Of a stretch of DNA of 64,000 nt, positions 59,904 to 64,000 are shown in pieces (positions within the stretch are counted from its first letter, which is position 1; every line of letters starts with the position of its first letter). The DNA is taken from the NCBI RefSeq assembly GCF_943373825.1, contig NZ_CALSBP010000002.1:481001-545000 (forward strand), written 5' to 3'. The translations under genes were made by a program, and so were the position numbers. The DNA comes from Aquimarina spinulae (GTDB lineage Bacteria; Bacteroidota; Bacteroidia; Flavobacteriales; Flavobacteriaceae). A model generated the notes under the pieces. That model saw only the letters and a list, made by a program, of their open reading frames with translations. It made no database searches and was not told where the DNA came from.

Positions 59904-59963
59904 CAAAACAATAATTATGGAATAATTCCCTATTTTTGGAATTATTCCATAATTATTGTTTTG
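59904..59963 (+). promoter_or_regulatory. Operator-promoter of the Y-family polymerase cassette (perfect 26-bp inverted repeat)
   Basis: Positions 59904-59929 and 59938-59963 are exact reverse complements, separated by 8 bp. Within each arm lies an 11-bp palindrome, GGAATAATTCC (59919-59929) and GGAATTATTCC (59938-59948). The spacer with the first base of the right arm forms TATTTTTG (59931-59938), a full -7 element, so a dimeric or tetrameric repressor on the two sites would cover the promoter. The TTG start codon is the last three bases of the right arm. The arrangement fits a damage-inducible gene controlled by a LexA-like or S24-family repressor, which is inference. Confidence 0.75.
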
Positions 59964-61172
59964 AGAACTATATTACATCTTGATCTAGACACATTCTATG
60001 TATCTGTAGAACGCATGATCAACAGCACTTTAAAAGAAAAACCACTCCTTGTTGGTGGAATTAGTGATCGTGGTGTTGTAGCTGCATGCAGCTATGAAAC
60101 CAGATCCTATGGTATACATTCTGGTATGTCTATGAAAATTGCTAAAGAGCTGTGCCCCGAGGCCGTTGTTATAAAAGGTAATGCCGGAACATATAGCAAA
60201 TACTCTGATATGGTCACAGAAATCATCAAAGAAAATGTACCTGTATTCGAAAAATCAAGTATTGATGAATTCTATGCAGATCTTTCTGGTATGGACAAAT
60301 TCTTTGGCACTTATAAATATTCTTTAGAATTACGCCAAAAAATTATTTCCGAAACGGGGCTTCCTATATCTTTTGGGCTTTCTGGCAATAAAGTAGTATC
60401 TAAAGTAGCGACCAACGAAGCAAAACCAAATAACCAGTTAAAGATAGATTTTGGCACAGAAAAACCGTTTCTGGCCCCACTATCGGTTAAAAAAATTCCA
60501 ATGGTAGGTGATAAAACATATCAAACTTTACGAAACCTAGGAGTTCGCTATATAAAAACGATTCAGGATATGCCTGTAGATGTCATGAAAGGAGTACTTG
60601 GGGCAAACGGTCTCACCATCTGGAAAAGAGCAAACGGGATAGACAATAGCCCCGTTATTGCATTTTCTGAACGCAAATCAATCTCTACAGAAAGAACATT
60701 CGACAGAGATACTATAGACATCTACAAACTTAGAAACCTCCTTATAGCAATGACAGAAAACCTCTCCTATCAATTGCGTAGAGGAAATAAGTTAACCGCC
60801 TGCATTGCTGTAAAAATCAGATACTCTGATTTTAATACATATACCAAACAACTTAAAATACCATATACCAGCGCAGATCATATTCTTATCCCTAAAATTC
60901 TGGAACTATTCGAAAAACTATATCAAAAACGATTATTAATTCGATTAATAGGAATACGATTTACCCATTTGGTTGGTGGCAACTACCAGATTAATTTATT
61001 TGATGATAGTGAGAAGCAGCTTAACTTATATCAGGCATTAGATAACATTAGAATTCGATATGGAGACCGAAGTGTAATAAGAGCTGCTGCTATAGAGTCA
61101 ACAACTATAGGCAGAATGCAAAACCCATTTAATGGGCAACCCCCTATTGTATTAGCCCATAGAAAACAATAG
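59961..61172 (+). CDS. dinB: Y-family DNA polymerase (DNA polymerase IV/DinB type)
   Basis: A 403-residue translesion polymerase. I start it at TTG 59961, giving MRTILHLDLDTFYVSVERM, the canonical N terminus; the frame is open to 59898 but those codons are the operator itself. Catalytic acidic residues are in HLDLDTFY and SSIDEFYADLSG. GLSGNKVVSKVATNEAKPN and the helix-hairpin-helix region KKIPMVGDKTYQTLRNLGV follow. The little-finger domain covers about 240-350 (STERTFDRDT). The DnaE-type polymerase gene follows after 136 bp, forming a mutagenesis cassette. Confidence 0.93.
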   Translation: MRTILHLDLDTFYVSVERMINSTLKEKPLLVGGISDRGVVAACSYETRSYGIHSGMSMKIAKELCPEAVVIKGNAGTYSKYSDMVTEIIKENVPVFEKSSIDEFYADLSGMDKFFGTYKYSLELRQKIISETGLPISFGLSGNKVVSKVATNEAKPNNQLKIDFGTEKPFLAPLSVKKIPMVGDKTYQTLRNLGVRYIKTIQDMPVDVMKGVLGANGLTIWKRANGIDNSPVIAFSERKSISTERTFDRDTIDIYKLRNLLIAMTENLSYQLRRGNKLTACIAVKIRYSDFNTYTKQLKIPYTSADHILIPKILELFEKLYQKRLLIRLIGIRFTHLVGGNYQINLFDDSEKQLNLYQALDNIRIRYGDRSVIRAAAIESTTIGRMQNPFNGQPPIVLAHRKQ

Positions 61173-61227
61173 TTTTTATACCTATCGATATCATAATAAT
61201 GGCATCCGGGCGGGTTATTCACTATAT

Positions 61228-61263
61228 CTTTTTCTGTTAATTCGTTCGAATTAACAGAAAAAG
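61228..61263. repeat. Perfect 17-bp inverted repeat between the two polymerase genes
   Basis: Positions 61228-61244 and 61247-61263 are exact reverse complements, separated by TT; the core is TTAATTCGTTCGAATTAA. In RNA it would fold with a short GTTC loop. The right arm ends GAAAAAG with no following U run, so it is a poor plus-strand terminator. It could be an RNA stabiliser, attenuator or second operator, 46 bp before the DnaE-type gene. Confidence 0.6.
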
Positions 61264-61308
61264 GATGTCGTTGCTACCCCTGATGCAAAAGTCAAAACAT
61301 GAAACTAA

Positions 61309-64000
61309 ATGTACCTTAATTGTCACTCATACTATAGTCTACGTTTCGGAACTTTTTCTGAAATCGATCTCTTAGAGTTGGCCAAAGAAAATAATATAAA
61401 TTGCCTGGCTCTAACAGATATTAACAACACCTCTGCCTGCCTAAATTTTGTTAGAAAAGCAAAAGAGTATGAAATCAAACCTATTGTAGGAATAGATTTT
61501 AGAAACAATCATCAACCTTTATACACAGGATTGGCAAAAAATAATGAAGGGTATAAAGAACTAAATGATTTCTTATCATACTATTCGTATAAAAAAACCG
61601 ATTTTCCCAAAATAGCTCCTCCTGTAAAAAACTCCTATATCATATATCCTTTTGAATATATATTATCTATAAATAAAACCAATTTTACAGATAATGAACT
61701 TATAGGTATAGCTATAAAAGACATTCCTAAATTTCGTCTTTCTAATTTGCAAAAATTGGAAGATAAATGTATAGCACTACAACCAATTACCTTCAGAAAT
61801 AAAAAAGATTTTAATGCCCATCGATTGTTAAGGGCTATCGATAATAATATACTACTAAGTCGTTTACCCGATAACCAACAGGCTTGTTTTTCAGAACAAA
61901 TGATCCCGGATCAGGAAATAAAAAATAAATTTTCAGAATTTGATTTCATTATCAAAAACACCCTTGCAATCCACGAAGAATGCTGCATTAATTTTGACTT
62001 TTCAAAAAACAACTCTTCGTTAAACCCAAAAACATACACCAGCAGTATACAAGAAGATAATAAATTACTTAAAAAACTCTGCCAGGAAGGTCTTGTCTAT
62101 CGATATCCAAATCCTCCAAAAAAAGTACTCGATCGTCTAAAAAAAGAACTATCACTAATTACAAAAATGGAATTTGTTTCCTATTTTTTGATTAACTGGA
62201 GAATCATCTCTTATGCACAAAGCAAAGGATATTATTATGTAGGTCGTGGTAGTGGAGCAAATAGTATTGTAGCATACTTACTTCGTATCACAGATGTCGA
62301 TCCCATAGAACTAGATCTCTATTTCGAACGGTTTATCAACACACACCGTACCAGCCCTCCTGATTTTGATATTGATTTCTCATGGAAAGACAGACAAGAT
62401 ATCACTCGATTTATTTTCCAGGAATTTGACAATGTAGCATTACTAGGAACCTACATTACTTTTCATTATAAAGGAGCAATAAGAGAATTAGGTAAAGTAT
62501 TCGGTCTTCCAAAATTTGAAATCGACAAGTTAAGTGAAGGAGATTACAATTATAACTCTCTTGATCAAATTCATAAGTTGGTAGTCATTTATAGTAATCT
62601 TATACGAGGTATCCCTAATTATCTTAGCGTACATGCTAGCGGAATATTGATTAGTGAACACCCTTTACATTATTATTCTGCCACAGATCTTCCACCTAAA
62701 GGGTTTCCCACTGTACAATATGATATGATTATCGCAGAAGACCTGGGCTTATACAAATTTGATATTTTAGGGCAACGTGGGTTAGCAAAAATTAAAGACG
62801 CAATTACAATTATAGCATACAATCAACCTGCATTAGCAAATTTTGATATTCATGATATAAAGAGGTTTAAGAAAGATGAAAAAATAAATACTTTAATACG
62901 AGATGCAAAATGCCTGGCTTGCTTTTATGTAGAATCTCCTGCGATGCGTATGCTTCTAAGTAAACTAAAAACAGATAATTATTTAGGATTAGTAGCAGCA
63001 AGTTCAATTATACGTCCCGGAGTAGCTAAAAGCGGAATGATGCGGGAGTATATTTTACGGGAACATGACGTAGAAAGAAGAAAAAACTCACACCCGATTA
63101 TGCTTGATTTAATGAGTGAAACCTATGGCATTATGGTATACCAGGAAGATGTGATTAAAGTAGCGCATTTTTTTGCAAAACTAACCTTGGATGAAGCAGA
63201 TGTATTACGCCGGGGTATGAGTGGTAAATTTAGATCACGAAAAGAATTTAAAGAAGTTAAAAATAAATTTATAGAGAACTGCAAAAATGAAGGCTATGCT
63301 AAATCCTTAATTTTTGAAATATGGGATCAGATAGCAAGTTTTGCCGGATATGCTTTTCCAAAAGGACATTCTGCCTCTTATGCCGTAGAGAGTTACCAAA
63401 GTTTATTTCTCAAAGCTTATTTTCCATTAGAATATCTAGTAGCTACATTAAATAATGGAGGCGGTTTCTACCGCCCTGAAATATATCTTCATGAAGCCAA
63501 GATATTAGGAGCTACCATACTAACTCCTTGTATCAATACTAGTAACTACGAACACACCTTAAAAGACAAAAGTATATTTTTAGGGTTAATGATACTAAGA
63601 AATCTAGAACATAAGGTTTCAGAAAACATTTTGAAGAATCGTTCTCAAAGTGGTCCATATACTTCTTTAGATAATTTTATTGATAGAGTACAAATAAGTA
63701 TAGAGCAGATTAGTATCCTCATTAAGATTAATGCATTTAGGTTTACTAATAAAAACAAACATGAACTATTATGGCAGGCTCATTTTAAAATAAACAATAT
63801 TCCATCGAATAATCACAATCAATTTCTTTTATTCAATCAAAAACGAGTAGCTCATACACTTCCAGAATTAAAAGTATCAAAACTAGAAGCTATGTTCGAA
63901 CAAATTGAAGCTTTCGGATTTCCACTTTGTGGTTACTTCAAAATATTAGTTACCACACCCGAAAATAGTAATAATGCAAATCAGCTATATGATTATCTAA
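61309..64000 (+). CDS. DnaE-type DNA polymerase III alpha subunit, error-prone (DnaE2/ImuC-like; 3' end outside window)
   Basis: About 897 residues are visible. ATG 61309 directly follows an in-frame TAA, fixing the start. The N-terminal PHP domain begins MYLNCHSYYSLRFGTFS, with Asn4 where replicative enzymes have the first metal-binding His. The C-family palm has GRGSGANSIVAYLL and PPDFDIDFSW, with catalytic Asp354 and Asp356. Later come KYDILGQRGL-like YKFDILGQRGLAKI, AYAFPKGHSASYAVESYQ and helix-hairpin-helix-like parts. Being downstream of a Y-family polymerase, it is most likely the damage-tolerance paralogue, not the replicative one. Confidence 0.9.
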   Translation, partial: MYLNCHSYYSLRFGTFSEIDLLELAKENNINCLALTDINNTSACLNFVRKAKEYEIKPIVGIDFRNNHQPLYTGLAKNNEGYKELNDFLSYYSYKKTDFPKIAPPVKNSYIIYPFEYILSINKTNFTDNELIGIAIKDIPKFRLSNLQKLEDKCIALQPITFRNKKDFNAHRLLRAIDNNILLSRLPDNQQACFSEQMIPDQEIKNKFSEFDFIIKNTLAIHEECCINFDFSKNNSSLNPKTYTSSIQEDNKLLKKLCQEGLVYRYPNPPKKVLDRLKKELSLITKMEFVSYFLINWRIISYAQSKGYYYVGRGSGANSIVAYLLRITDVDPIELDLYFERFINTHRTSPPDFDIDFSWKDRQDITRFIFQEFDNVALLGTYITFHYKGAIRELGKVFGLPKFEIDKLSEGDYNYNSLDQIHKLVVIYSNLIRGIPNYLSVHASGILISEHPLHYYSATDLPPKGFPTVQYDMIIAEDLGLYKFDILGQRGLAKIKDAITIIAYNQPALANFDIHDIKRFKKDEKINTLIRDAKCLACFYVESPAMRMLLSKLKTDNYLGLVAASSIIRPGVAKSGMMREYILREHDVERRKNSHPIMLDLMSETYGIMVYQEDVIKVAHFFAKLTLDEADVLRRGMSGKFRSRKEFKEVKNKFIENCKNEGYAKSLIFEIWDQIASFAGYAFPKGHSASYAVESYQSLFLKAYFPLEYLVATLNNGGGFYRPEIYLHEAKILGATILTPCINTSNYEHTLKDKSIFLGLMILRNLEHKVSENILKNRSQSGPYTSLDNFIDRVQISIEQISILIKINAFRFTNKNKHELLWQAHFKINNIPSNNHNQFLLFNQKRVAHTLPELKVSKLEAMFEQIEAFGFPLCGYFKILVTTPENSNNANQLYDYL

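Noticed and set aside
59898..59960. Longer N terminus for the Y-family polymerase
   Set aside because: These codons read through the operator and promoter; the canonical polymerase N terminus begins at TTG 59961.
59904..59963. Reading the polymerase inverted repeat as a terminator or IS end
   Set aside because: It has no U tract and no transposase gene or target duplication nearby, and it encloses a -7 promoter box instead.

Overview
The window looks like an ordinary stretch of chromosome from a marine Flavobacteriaceae-type Bacteroidetes. The evidence is low GC, type IX secretion (T9SS) cargo with a gliding-type C-terminal domain beside a PorP/SprF protein, a TonB-dependent receptor paired with a DUF4249 lipoprotein, monomeric isocitrate dehydrogenase, a long GAPDH, and promoters with the Bacteroidetes -7 element TAnnTTTG. 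An Aquimarina-like genus is my guess from memory of similar proteins. I see no tRNA, rRNA, CRISPR array, insertion sequence or prophage.

Layout. 0-5.6 kb (minus): two-component system (response regulator cut by the window edge), coaE, a YbbR-like protein, a glycosyltransferase, fabI. 5.6-6.3 kb: AT-rich gap with C-rich repeats. 6.3-12.2 kb (plus): large T9SS adhesin, PorP/SprF-like protein, OmpA-family protein. 12.2-17.9 kb (minus): CAP lipoprotein, then bamD-rpoZ-coaBC-DUF4835-recN behind one good promoter. 18-27 kb (minus): Kir-like channel, dapA, DUF6913, three tandem YhhN-like membrane proteins, ligA, LOG-family protein, prmC, GNAT. 27-31.8 kb: two small secreted proteins, ribD, HAD phosphatase, EamA transporter, yigZ, with a thioesterase convergent. 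32-35 kb: dnaA, tyrosine phosphatase, tetrapyrrole-methylase-type methyltransferase. 35-38.3 kb (minus): lysozyme-like protein, then dapF-GNAT-mltG. 38.5-48.7 kb (plus): degP, gap, coiled-coil membrane protein, trmD, YARHG protein, rplS, icd. 48.9-52.1 kb: ECF sigma factor, anti-sigma-like protein, DUF4097 protein, outer-membrane protein. 52.2-57 kb: serine hydrolase lipoprotein, TonB-dependent receptor, DUF4249 lipoprotein. 57-59.8 kb: murQ, DUF6095, DinB/DfsB-fold protein, secreted coiled-coil protein. 59.9-64 kb: a damage-tolerance cassette of a Y-family polymerase and a DnaE-type polymerase running off the end.

The most informative signals are regulatory. A perfect 26-bp inverted repeat encloses the -7 element of the Y-family polymerase promoter, and another perfect 17-bp inverted repeat lies between the two polymerase genes. 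A matching promoter (TGCAACY, 16 bp, GTCAATGATA) precedes both the ECF sigma gene and the outer-membrane protein gene nearby. The rplS leader folds into a compact two-stem structure. Three genes carry TAnnTTTG exactly four bases before ATG, suggesting leaderless mRNAs. I found no wholly new multi-gene defence or metabolic system; the polymerase cassette with its operator and the ECF regulon are the best leads.
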